Positions 53,357-63,000 of a stretch of DNA of 64,000 nt are shown here, piece after piece. Source of the stretch: Pseudomonas sp. IPO3778 (GTDB taxonomy: Bacteria; Pseudomonadota; Gammaproteobacteria; Pseudomonadales; Pseudomonadaceae); contig NZ_JACARC010000017.1 of the NCBI RefSeq assembly GCF_013386825.1, positions 62,001 to 126,000 of the forward strand, read 5' to 3'. Numbering within the stretch: the stretch's first letter is position 1; the number at the start of each line of letters is the position of its first letter. Made by a program: the position numbers and the translations under genes. The notes below the pieces were generated by a model. It made no database searches. It was not told the DNA's origin and saw only the letters and a program-made list of their open reading frames with translations.

Positions 53357-54337
53357 TCACTCATAAGTGAGTGTGTATGTAGTAGATACGTTAACAAGAC
53401 CGGCAGTCATAACACCGGTCTTGTAATATTGAGCAATGAAAGGGATAGTTACACCTAAGCCAGCTCCGGATGAAGCAGTTGTACTGATCAAAGTCTTCAC
53501 CCCTAACGGAAAAACAGAACTTGATTCGCTTGTTCCTTTCAATAGCTGAATACCAACCCCTGTGGCCATATTCGTACCCACCGAGTTACTTAGAATGTTG
53601 CTTGTTGCACCTCCGTTATTGGCTATGCTCAAATTAACATTTATCCCATAATCGCATGATAAAATTATATTAAAATTATTTGACTTATCACTAACTAACG
53701 GAATTCCGTTCTGCCCAAAATCTGTCTTAGCAACAGGAGGTAAGGCTAAATTAATAGTTGCTGCGCTAGTTTGAGTACAGGCTCTGGCAGTCACAGTGAA
53801 TGCGCTAACAGTATTTTGGACGAATTTTGTACCTCCCACCGTAAATGTTGACATTAAACTGCGATCAAATGTTCCATTTTGTACAGTACCACCAGTTGTA
53901 ACTACATCCGCCCCCCAGTAGTAATTACCATTGTTGTACCAGTTCCAAGATGGAGAGCTATCCTGCCCGGTTATTGTTGACTGACTAGTAAAAACATAAT
54001 ATTTTCCACTATTATCTCGCCTGTAAAACCTGATGCCTATCCCAGCAATATTTGTAGGAAAAACGTTATTCAATCCTCCAGCGGTCACAGTTGTACCAGT
54101 GCCGTTGTAAAGATAACTGTTGGTACCAGTGCACGTAGCAAAAGCACCAGGAGAAGCCGCTACTTCACCGGTTGTTAAGACTGTCCCAGCAGCTGCGTTA
54201 ATTGGAACACTTATGGTACTGGTACTAAGTACAATATTACGTTCTTGTAAATAGTAACCCGAATTAAAACTGCAGCTAGCATTGGCGTTCAATATCAAAC
54301 CAAAACCAAAAGCGAACGGAATTAGAATTTTCATCAT
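53357..54337 (-). CDS. Fimbrial tip adhesin (two-domain pilin-like)
   Basis: The 326-residue secreted protein has a signal peptide ending ANA/S. An N-terminal lectin-like domain is followed by a C-terminal pilin domain with a Cys pair and the typical last strand TTYTLTYE, which the chaperone would complement. The N-terminal domain contains Trp/Tyr-rich WNWYNNGNYYWGADV, a candidate receptor-binding loop. It is the last gene of the operon, the usual place of the tip adhesin. The receptor cannot be predicted. Two adjacent ATG codons (54337, 54334) are possible starts. Confidence 0.82.
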   Translation of the reverse strand: MMKILIPFAFGFGLILNANASCSFNSGYYLQERNIVLSTSTISVPINAAAGTVLTTGEVAASPGAFATCTGTNSYLYNGTGTTVTAGGLNNVFPTNIAGIGIRFYRRDNSGKYYVFTSQSTITGQDSSPSWNWYNNGNYYWGADVVTTGGTVQNGTFDRSLMSTFTVGGTKFVQNTVSAFTVTARACTQTSAATINLALPPVAKTDFGQNGIPLVSDKSNNFNIILSCDYGINVNLSIANNGGATSNILSNSVGTNMATGVGIQLLKGTSESSSVFPLGVKTLISTTASSGAGLGVTIPFIAQYYKTGVMTAGLVNVSTTYTLTYE

Positions 54338-54425
54338 TTAGTTCATCGCACTCTTAAATTCAGTTTTGAACATTATAGTGTGGCTTTAAATGCATCATCT
54401 CTCAGCATTTGGTCTGTGATACAGA

Positions 54426-56987
54426 TCAAATGCATATCTCATTGTACTCAGGATATATGGCATCCCCTTTGCGTGGCGTCGTACTTACCTCATAGTTGAC
54501 TAAACATTTTTCATCATTCCGCTGCCCCCATTTTACTTGCAGTGTCCCTTTAGTAGAACTGACTCTTAAAAATAATCTGCCCTCTTGGCCGATCCAAGTC
54601 ATTGAACCAGTCCCTATGTCTTTTACTTCAGATCCAACCGGTATAGCTCCGCCATTTAATTTATTTAATTTTAAAATTACTGGCGCTCCTGTTTTGGTCG
54701 AAAATTTCAGTTTAACTATCGAGCCGTATCGCGGTACAACTGCTTGCGATGTCGCATCCAATTCAACGTTTTCCGATATACCCCTTGGATTTATCGAAAC
54801 TTGGTTCTCCCTGTATGGCATCAAGTTAGATACGACTCCAAATCCATTTTTTCCAATTACTCCACCACCAGTGTTTGACAGTTTGGCGCCTTCAGCCCCT
54901 TCAGCTTGAATGAGTACTCGTGTTTCTCCTTGTTGGCGACTAAAGCTAATACCATCAGAATACGCTGTAAAGCTGCCATTAACCCCAATGCTTTTTTGAT
55001 TATAGTTGGATCCGGCGCTATAACTAGCCATATAACTCGCGTAAGGGTTCTGATATTGCAAGTTAACTCCGTGACTGTTATCACTCGTTTGTTCATCAAT
55101 ATTTTTGCCCGCATACAGACCATAATTCAGGTCAGCTTCATCACCGATAGTTCCTGAAATATTATTTTGAATACTTCTTGAACCTTGATCACTGTAGTTA
55201 ACGGATGTATGCAAATAAGTAGATCCACGTCCACCCAGAGGTATCGACAAACTTAAAGTATATTCGTTTTCTATAATACCTAAATTTGAACGTGCCCTAC
55301 TAGCGGATACATCCATACTACCCCAATTGAAAGCATTAGAATAACCTGCCTGATAAGCCACATCGCTCCCATAGGACTTATTCCAATAATTTTGAGCTGA
55401 TCCCGTAATGTAGATGCTCCCCAGCCTACGACCCAACGGCTGGCTAATATTTAATTGAGCCCTACTTCTCTGAGGATATGCCATAATACTTTCATCAGTT
55501 TTCCTAGCTGCAAAATCTGCAAAGGACATATACCCAGGGCTGGAAAATCTATAGCTGGCTACTGTAAAATTAGTTTTCGTTAATTCTATAATTTTGTTAT
55601 ATGTTATCCTGTAGCTGTTGCCTTTTGTATTTCCAGTGCCATCATCGAGGCGCGTCGTGAAACTAGCTCTCGAATGAGTAATATCTAAAGCCAAAGAACC
55701 TATTTTTGTGTTTACCGCTACACCTGCCTGCCCAGAAAAATAATCTTCTGAAAAAATGCTCCCCAAATATCCGGTATATGTATCCGATAGCCCTCTCTGC
55801 AAAGTACTTTGCATAAAGTAAGGAGCATTTTCTAATTTCTTGCCTCTATAACGCCCCCCAGTAATATTAAACTTTGTCGTCCCCGGTCTTAACAGCTGAA
55901 CCGCGCTAGAATAAGGAACCGTGAACGTTCTACTTCTACCATCGGATTCAACTATCGATACATCCAAATCTCCTGCATAGCCCGTACTGAACAACTGGTC
56001 TATGACAAAAGGTCCGGGCGGAACGGACGACTGATATATTATGCTCTCACCTTGCCGTACCGTTACTTGTGCGTTTGACTGTGCAACACCTCGAATTGTG
56101 GGAGCGAATCCTCTCTGAGAGTCCGGAAGCATACGGTCATCGCTGGCTATTTGAAAACCAGTATAAGGCACACTATCGAATAAATCAGACGCGGTATAGT
56201 ATTCACCTACAGTTAATTGCGATTTAATTCCTGTGACGTCTCGCTGAGCGTAAGAACTAATCGCGTCGTATGTACTAGTCGATTTATAATTTTCAATTTG
56301 ACTTTTATTATAACTCCCATTGTGTCTCAGTCTCCACTCTCCATAATTTAATCCCACCGTTAATCCAGCAGTAAATTGGCTTTGTCTTGAACCGCCACTT
56401 TCTGAATCAAATGAATTCAGACTATAGTCTAAAAATCCTGCATTTATACCCGACTTCCATTCTTTCGGATCAATACTACTGAAATCTTTTTTTTGCAGAT
56501 AAGCCTGTGGAATTGTTAAAAAAGCTTTAAGATTAAATATGTCTATCTCGACAGAGGAGTTAGGCACTAACTCGGAAATAAAAACACACGAGCTATTCAA
56601 TTTTTTGTTTGAGTCTTTTTTGACTATGCTCAATTTATTAAAATCTATACCAAGGTTTGAAATCTGTTTTTTTTCAAAGCAATACAAGTTTCTATTTTTT
56701 TTTCTTGTAGCCTCTAACACCGTTACTGTCTTTCTACCGATTCTTTCATTGTTAACAAAAACATCCAAACTATAGCTTCCAGGAATGACGTAATTCTTTT
56801 TTGAGAACATTGTTAAATCAACAGACCTGCCAGTTTTGTCTTGTAAAAAAGTAGGATTAAATTCAGTATTGCTATATTGGTCTAGATTCCCGTCTTCAGC
56901 CTTAACACTGAACGCACAAGACAGTAATTGAAAAAAAACTAAATATATAAATTTAATAAAATTTTTTTCTGTGGCTTTCAATCTCAT
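54426..56987 (-). CDS. Fimbrial outer-membrane usher
   Basis: The usher forms the outer-membrane pore that accepts chaperone-subunit complexes and assembles the pilus. The 853-residue protein from the ATG at 56987 has a signal peptide (ending VKA) and an N-terminal chaperone-binding domain with FNPTFLQDKTGRSVDLTMFSKKNYVIPGSYSLDV. A long beta-barrel follows, with the plug region RGFAPTIRGVAQSNAQVTVRQ and YSSAVQLLRPGTTKFNITGGRYRG. A C-terminal domain holds the Cys pair (KCLVNYEV ... NEIC). It lies 56 bases after the chaperone gene. A TTG at 57008 is a less likely start. Confidence 0.94.
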   Translation of the reverse strand: MRLKATEKNFIKFIYLVFFQLLSCAFSVKAEDGNLDQYSNTEFNPTFLQDKTGRSVDLTMFSKKNYVIPGSYSLDVFVNNERIGRKTVTVLEATRKKNRNLYCFEKKQISNLGIDFNKLSIVKKDSNKKLNSSCVFISELVPNSSVEIDIFNLKAFLTIPQAYLQKKDFSSIDPKEWKSGINAGFLDYSLNSFDSESGGSRQSQFTAGLTVGLNYGEWRLRHNGSYNKSQIENYKSTSTYDAISSYAQRDVTGIKSQLTVGEYYTASDLFDSVPYTGFQIASDDRMLPDSQRGFAPTIRGVAQSNAQVTVRQGESIIYQSSVPPGPFVIDQLFSTGYAGDLDVSIVESDGRSRTFTVPYSSAVQLLRPGTTKFNITGGRYRGKKLENAPYFMQSTLQRGLSDTYTGYLGSIFSEDYFSGQAGVAVNTKIGSLALDITHSRASFTTRLDDGTGNTKGNSYRITYNKIIELTKTNFTVASYRFSSPGYMSFADFAARKTDESIMAYPQRSRAQLNISQPLGRRLGSIYITGSAQNYWNKSYGSDVAYQAGYSNAFNWGSMDVSASRARSNLGIIENEYTLSLSIPLGGRGSTYLHTSVNYSDQGSRSIQNNISGTIGDEADLNYGLYAGKNIDEQTSDNSHGVNLQYQNPYASYMASYSAGSNYNQKSIGVNGSFTAYSDGISFSRQQGETRVLIQAEGAEGAKLSNTGGGVIGKNGFGVVSNLMPYRENQVSINPRGISENVELDATSQAVVPRYGSIVKLKFSTKTGAPVILKLNKLNGGAIPVGSEVKDIGTGSMTWIGQEGRLFLRVSSTKGTLQVKWGQRNDEKCLVNYEVSTTPRKGDAIYPEYNEICI

Positions 56988-57043
56988 GATAAAATTAATC
57001 TCGCACAAAGGCGTTCAGTCTTTCGCAGACATTAGCAATGCAT

Positions 57044-57796
57044 TTAGTTTGAATTAGTTTGAGTTTTTTTGAGATCCGCTTCAAAACTAGGCCCTGGTCC
57101 AAAGTCGTTCATCCATATGTATTTAACTTTTAACGCCCCACTACTTGCAGAAAATTTCTTTATATCTACTCTCTTCTCACTAAAAGGCCTTATCATAAAT
57201 CCATCAATTAAGTCCTTACTTTTTTTGCCTAAAATTTCAACTTTTGTATAAGAAACGTAGTATGGTGACGGATTATTTATCACTAACTCGCAATTACCAC
57301 TTTTATCTATATCAAGACTCCAAATTACTTTTTTTACTGCTTGCTCTAAAGAGATTAATAAATTAGAAGGTCTATAAAAAAGCTTAAGTCTATTTCGAAG
57401 AGCTATTTGCAGATAATTTTTTGACTTATCCTCCGGTAGCGCCGGAATCTCCAGCGCATTGAACCAAAATATTGATTCCCTATCGCTCGGTAGATTGGCG
57501 CCTGTGAAGATAATCCTGATTGTCTGTCCTTTTTTCTCGTCTAAACGAAAAATAGGTGGGGTTAATAAAAATGGTGCTTTAGCGTCTTGTGGCTTTGCAT
57601 CAGTATCTCCATCATCAATCCAAGACTGCATTAGCACGGGCCCCGTACCTACGTTCGTAAGTTGGAGCGTTATCTCTCGCTCTGTTGCTGGATATATCAA
57701 ACGAGTAGCATTAATTTGAACGGACGCAAAAATTTTACCAGTTGTAAAAGTCAAAAAAAATGCAATGACTATTACTTTAAAATTTATATCTTTCAT
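57044..57796 (-). CDS. Periplasmic pilus chaperone (PapD/CupB family)
   Basis: The 250-residue chaperone has two immunoglobulin-like domains that donate a strand to fimbrial subunits. It shows a signal peptide (ending IFA), the family signature TRLIYPATEREITLQLTN with the anchoring Arg, and ESIFWFNALEIPALPEDKSKNYLQIALRNRLKLFYRP with the conserved Lys/Arg and the LQIALR G1 strand. It lies between pilin and usher. A GC-rich hairpin separates it from the pilin gene. Confidence 0.94.
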   Translation of the reverse strand: MKDINFKVIVIAFFLTFTTGKIFASVQINATRLIYPATEREITLQLTNVGTGPVLMQSWIDDGDTDAKPQDAKAPFLLTPPIFRLDEKKGQTIRIIFTGANLPSDRESIFWFNALEIPALPEDKSKNYLQIALRNRLKLFYRPSNLLISLEQAVKKVIWSLDIDKSGNCELVINNPSPYYVSYTKVEILGKKSKDLIDGFMIRPFSEKRVDIKKFSASSGALKVKYIWMNDFGPGPSFEADLKKTQTNSN

Positions 57797-57824
57797 TGAG
57801 ACACTCTAATCGTATTTTCGAAAC

Positions 57825-57844
57825 GCCCGAGAGTCACCTCGGGC
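57825..57844 (-). promoter_or_regulatory. GC-rich hairpin between pilin and chaperone genes
   Basis: GCCCGAG (57825-57831) and CTCGGGC (57838-57844) form a 7-bp GC-rich stem, unusual in this AT-rich region, 6 bases after the pilin stop codon and 28 bases before the chaperone start. Such stems after major-pilin genes stabilise the pilin message or reduce read-through. The same role is inferred here. Confidence 0.65.
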
Positions 57845-57850
57845 TTGATA

Positions 57851-58396
57851 CTACTGGTACGACAAAGTAAAGTTAGCAGAGGCCGTGAGGTCACCTACAG
57901 TCGTATTGGCAGTTTCAGCATAATACTGAGCGTAGTACTGAAGGTTCGCAGTTCCTGTAGAACTTGCCACTACTCGCCTTGCTGCAGCAGAAGTTTCATC
58001 ATCTGTCTGGATGTTAATAACGTTACGATTCTGATCAAGTATTTGCACAGAAGCGCTGGTTGCTGATTCTGTTGTCATATTTTTTAGGTTCCCGCTCGAT
58101 GTTGTATTTGCATCGGGAGTGAACCTTGCGGTAACTCCTAAAGCCGCGTCACAACCTGTCACGTTGATTATAAAACCCGTAGTTCCTGACGTATTGGCTA
58201 GAACAGCCAATACCGATTTATCCACCGTTGGCAAGCTAATAGTTACCGCTGATGCGCTTACAACACAAGAAGTTTCAGTGACCTTACCGGTAACATTAAT
58301 TACACCTCCAGATGCAGCCGAAGCTCCGACAGAAACTGCTATGCCCGACGCAAGTAAACATACCGAACTAAACTTTTTAAAATTGAAAGCACTCAT
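57851..58396 (-). CDS. Major fimbrial subunit (pilin)
   Basis: The 181-residue exported pilin has a signal peptide ending SAA. The fimbrial domain has one disulfide pair (Cys in VTETSCVVSASA and in VTGCDAAL) and the C-terminal beta-zipper strand LTASANFTLSYQ with a penultimate Tyr-type ending. It is the first gene of the operon, as expected for the major subunit. An AGGAG sequence lies about 13 bases before the ATG. Its promoter region (58397-58882) contains an RcsB-box-like palindrome. Confidence 0.92.
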   Translation of the reverse strand: MSAFNFKKFSSVCLLASGIAVSVGASAASGGVINVTGKVTETSCVVSASAVTISLPTVDKSVLAVLANTSGTTGFIINVTGCDAALGVTARFTPDANTTSSGNLKNMTTESATSASVQILDQNRNVINIQTDDETSAAARRVVASSTGTANLQYYAQYYAETANTTVGDLTASANFTLSYQ

Positions 58397-58882
58397 GATT
58401 TATATATACTCCTATGTGTTTAATCTCAATGCCATTTACTGACTAACCTATGGGATTAGGCTTCATATCATAGCTTTTTGGCTTTTGAAAAAAACCAAGA
58501 ATATTCTGGTTTTTTATTAGTATATTAAGGGCAATAAACATTCATCGCCACACCGCAAACTTTATCCGTAATTTTTTACATGAGCTACAATCAATTTTAA
58601 ACTCCATATAAAAACGTCAAACATTAATCCATTGTAGTTAAATCATTACGTATAAATGTTTCTTTTTACTGTTTAAATTAAAGCTTTTTATCTTTGATTA
58701 CGACCACAGCTTGATTTATATTAAATTTAAAGTCTTTGTTAACAGTACAAGCAACTTATTAAAGCTCGCAATATCCCGAAAAATCATTATTCTTGTAAAA
58801 TAATTTATCCTTTAGGGAAAGAACAAATCCTCAATCGTGCTGAAATCCAGCCTCAACAACTAGCCCAAGCCCTTCATGAGCC
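58397..58882. other. AT-rich regulatory region upstream of the fimbrial operon
   Basis: These 486 bases between the pilin start and the transposase remnant hold no gene. They are very AT-rich with many A/T tracts, which is typical of H-NS/MvaT-bound DNA. The only clear element is the palindrome at 58489-58515. I could not fix a -10/-35 pair with confidence. Confidence 0.6.
58489..58515. promoter_or_regulatory. RcsB-box-like palindrome upstream of the pilin gene
   Basis: An extended inverted repeat is centred on CCAAGAATATTCTGG and flanked by an A7 run on the left and a T6 run on the right, about 106 bases before the pilin start. AAGAATATTC is identical to the centre of the E. coli RcsAB box, and AGAATATTCTGG is shared with 48735-48746 upstream of the EAL gene. 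It could alternatively be a terminator-like stem. Confidence 0.6.
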
Positions 58883-59872
58883 ATGATGAGCTTTTCCGAC
58901 TTTGAATACGCCGGCAAACGTAAGCAAACTCGCCGCGAACGGTTTCTCACCGAGATGGACTATGTCATGCCCTGGGTCATGCCTTGGAACGGATTGCTGA
59001 AGCTGATCGAACCGTATTACCCCGAGGGCCAACCCTATCCGTTGGAAACTTATGCTACGCATTCACCTGCTGCAAAACTGGTTCTCCCTGAGCGACCCAG
59101 CGATGGAAGAGGCACTGTATGAAATCACGCCCATACTCCAGTTCGCGGGTTTGAGTCTGAGTGCGCCAATCCCTGAAGACACCACGATCATGAACTTCCG
59201 GCACTTGCTGGAGAAACATAAGCTCGCGCTGCAATCCTCGCTGTCATCAATGGCTATTTGCAGGACAAAGGCCTGTCGCTGCGCCAGGGCACCATCGTCG
59301 ATGCGACCATTATTCATGCCCCCAGCTCGACAAAGAACGAGGAAGGAAAGCGCGATCTCGATATGCATCAGACGAAGAAAGGTAACCAGTATTTCTTCGG
59401 TATGAAGGCCTATATTGGCGCCGATGCATAGTCGCGATTGGTTCATCACGTCCATGGCACCGCTGCCAATGTGGCCGATCTCACGCAGGTCGAGCTGCTG
59501 CATGGCGAAGAACACGCGGTGTATACGGACGCTGGATACACCGGTGTCTAGAAACGTGAAGGGCATGAAAATCGCAAAGTGATCTGGCAAGTCGCGGTTC
59601 ACCGCAGCACCTATTCCAAGTTGAATAGACGCAGCCTGCTGTATAAGGTCCAACGCAAGATCGAGTACTGAAAAGCTCAGACGCGGGCCAAGGTCGAGCA
59701 CCCTTTTCAGGTGATCAAACTGCAATTTGGTTATGTCAAAGTGCGTTTTAGTGGGCGGATGAGGAGCACCGCTCATCTGACCACGCTGTTCGCTTTATCA
59801 AACCTGTGGATGGCTCGAAAACAGCTGATGGGTATGGGCGATTTAAGCGTGCAATACGGAGAAAAGGGCTAA
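58883..59872 (+). pseudogene. Inactivated IS5-family transposase
   Basis: Three frames together spell an IS5-type DDE transposase. EYAGKRKQTRRERFL ... LIEPYYPEGQPYP lies in one frame. IHLLQNWFSLSDPAMEEALYE and [18 protein letters not shown] are in a second, and [22 protein letters not shown] ... DAGYTG ... KVEHPFQVIK in a third. There are at least two frameshifts and three in-frame stops in the last part (59429, 59549, 59669), plus a small internal duplication (MPWVMPW). The catalytic Asp, Asp and Glu positions are still readable. No clear terminal inverted repeats were found by eye. Confidence 0.88.
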
Positions 59873-60031
59873 CAAACCCGACAAGTTAGTGCGCACGGCA
59901 CAATTCGTGAGAAATAACGCCGAACGCCACAAGATTTTCAACTTGCCGCGCATTCCCTAGAGAATCTGGGGTGATCCAGAGCGGCGCATTGTTGCTCTAA
60001 CGAGATGAACGGCGACGGTTGATCCAGCGTT

Positions 60032-63000
60032 CTATCCGATTTTTTTCAGATACTCTAGCATCACTCGTACATCCTTCAGAAACCCTGCCAGACTCGCGGG
60101 CGTTATGGTTGTGTCACCCCGCGCAATATCACTTTCAAGACGCTCCGAGCGTTTGGATAATTCGGATAAACGAAACATACGCAACCCTCCACGTAACCGA
60201 TGCAGTTGCTCCAGCAACCTCTGCTGATCCTGATGTATAGAAAGGCTACTGATGTAAGCCATATCCACGATGCTGGTTTCAACGAAGCCATCGATCAATT
60301 CCTTGAACTCAGGGCTTTCATCCAGTAAGGCGAGCAGCGCTCGAAAATCTGGGTTCACTTCTGTTTCGCTGAGCGGCTCCTGTAAGAGGGCCTTCGAGTC
60401 AGGCAGCCATTTCCTTAACGCTTGGCGCAAGGTATTCAAGTTCAGCGGTTTCAACAAACACTCGTCGATCCCTGCTGAAGCGCAGCGTTGCTGCTCCTCC
60501 ACCAGAATGCTTGCCGTCATTGCCAGGATCGGAAAATGGTGTTGACCATGGAGCTTGCCTCGCACCTTTTGAGCAAGTGAATAGCCGTCCATCACCGGCA
60601 TATAGCAGTCGGTAATCAACATGCAGTGGGTATGCTCATTGAACTGATGAAGTGCTTCACTACCGTTTGCAGCAATCTCACAATCGAAACCCAATCGGTC
60701 AAGTTGACCTTTAATCAACGCCTGATTGATGGGATGGTCCTCTGCCACAAGGATCAGCGGCCGTTGATCAACTCCTGTTCTATGGCTGGAAATTGAATTG
60801 TTGATGGTAGTTCCTAATAACTCGTTGCACACGTAAACGACGCTGCCCCACATAAAGGGGTTACTGCTCAAGGTTGGATACCCGGTACCGGTATCTTGCC
60901 ACCCAGATAATATCGGAATATCCCTAACCTCTATAGGGAGTCCGCTTGACACCTCTTGGATTTTTTCGGGATCGTCAAAGAAGTACAAATCGCAGGAGCT
61001 GGTGGAATCGAATTCCGTTGCGGGTACCGAAGTCGCACCGAGCGCCAATAACAGATAGTTGAGTTCTTCCCGGTCCTCACCGTCAGCCAGATCAACGCAC
61101 ACACGCTTGCCTGATAGTGTTCTGGCCTGGTAATCGCCGCTGGACGCGCTGACCGGTAACGCGATAGTTACTTGAGTACCCGTACCCTCCTCACTATCCA
61201 GTGTCAGCTCCCCCCCCATCAGCCGCACCAAGTGCTGGCTGATCACTAGACCCAACCCGGTCCCACCATATCGCCGGGTAATTGATGCGTCGCCCTGAGT
61301 GAACGGCTTGAAAATCCGCTCTCGTTGCGAATTGCTCATCCCCGGCCCGGTGTCATTAACCGAGATCGCAAGGTTCTGTGCATCCGACGTTGAACGGGTA
61401 ACGGCGACTTTTACCAATACTGTTCCGACAGCGGTGAACTTTATCGCATTGCTTAAAAGGTTGAGCAGGATCTGGCGAAGGCGCATGTCGTCTACATCAA
61501 TACTGCTCGCCAATGCAGGACTAATGACCACCCTCACTCGAAGTCCTTTCGCGTGCGCCTGATGCGCCATGATCCCCATAACACTGCTGATTAAGGCCCG
61601 AAGATCCGTTTTCTGGTGATGGAGTTGAAATTGGTTAAACTCGATCTTTGACAGATCGAGTACATCGTTGAGCACCGTCATCAAAGACTTCGCTGACTCG
61701 TCAATCATCTGCATAATTTGCTGCTGATCGGGACTCATGGACTTGGAGTGCAGCAACTCCAGAAGGCCAAGGATACCATTCATAGGAGTACGTATTTCGT
61801 GGCTCATTGTCGCCAGAAATTGAGATTTCGCATGCGCCGCTTCTTCCGCAGCTTCTTTGGCCAGGGATAGCTTCAAGGACTTCTCCCTAGCCTCGGTAAC
61901 ATCCACCCATACACCATTCCAAATTACCGAACCGGAAGAGGTATCTCCTGGTACTGCGTCAACACGCACGTGCATTTCACGGCCCTTTGCCCGACAACGG
62001 AAAAAAGCACGCATGGGTTGTTGGCTTGCAGCTTTACTCTCCATGTCAGCCATCAGAACCAAAAGGTCATCAGGGTGAATGGTGTCAAAAAGCAGCGCAG
62101 AGTCAGCTAAAACGTCGTCAATTTTACTACCCAACAGCTCCTCAATAGGGCCTGCGAGATAACTAAATACTGGCAACTGCCTAGGCACCTGGTGGGCTTC
62201 AAATACCCCAACCAAAAGATTAGTGGTGATGCGGTCCAAACGTGCCTCAAGTGACTTTGCCCGCTCATCGACCTGTCGAATATGAGTAATATCAACCAAT
62301 GTCACCATCACTCCGGCCAGCGACTGATTAGCGCGATAAAAAGGCTTCATCCAGTACAGCCAAGTACGCATTTCTCCTCGACCGTTACTCATGGTGAACT
62401 CCGATTGGAAGTTCTCACGTTTTCTCATTACCTGAGTGGCGAGCTCATCAATAGTAATGGACCAGTCCCCTGGATAATGCTGGGTTTCTAACGTAGTTTT
62501 ACCAAGCAACTCATTTTTATTGACTGAAAACGCCGCCTCGTAAGCATGGTTGATCAGAAAATAGCGCTTATCTACATCCTTGACAACGACTGGATATGGG
62601 TAGGTCTCGATCAGCGCGTCACGTAACTGCAGCTGGTCGCCTACAGCGCGCTCCGCATCACGGCGTTGGTCGATTTCTTTGCGCAAACGACGATAGAAAA
62701 AAGCCAACAACAAACCGATTGAGATCACAACTAAAATGGCAACTCCAAGCGATTGTTTAATTGCAATCCAAGAGACTCCCTCCTGTTGAGTTGTGTGTAG
62801 CCATTTCGTATTGAAGGCCTTACGCTGCTCTTTGGTAACGGTGCGTAATACACGATTGATCAGCGGCACTAATCTTTCGTAGTCGGCGATTACCCCGATA
62901 GATAAATCGCCTGATATTTCAGCAGGTGCGACAATTTGCAAAGCTCCTGAGAAGCGCTCAAGCATCAGGGGGTGGATGATCGAGAGGTTTCCTATATAGG

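Noticed and set aside
59063..59776. Minus-strand open frame of 237 codons across the transposase remnant
   Set aside because: The plus strand reads as a degraded IS5 transposase in three frames; the minus frame is only open by chance.
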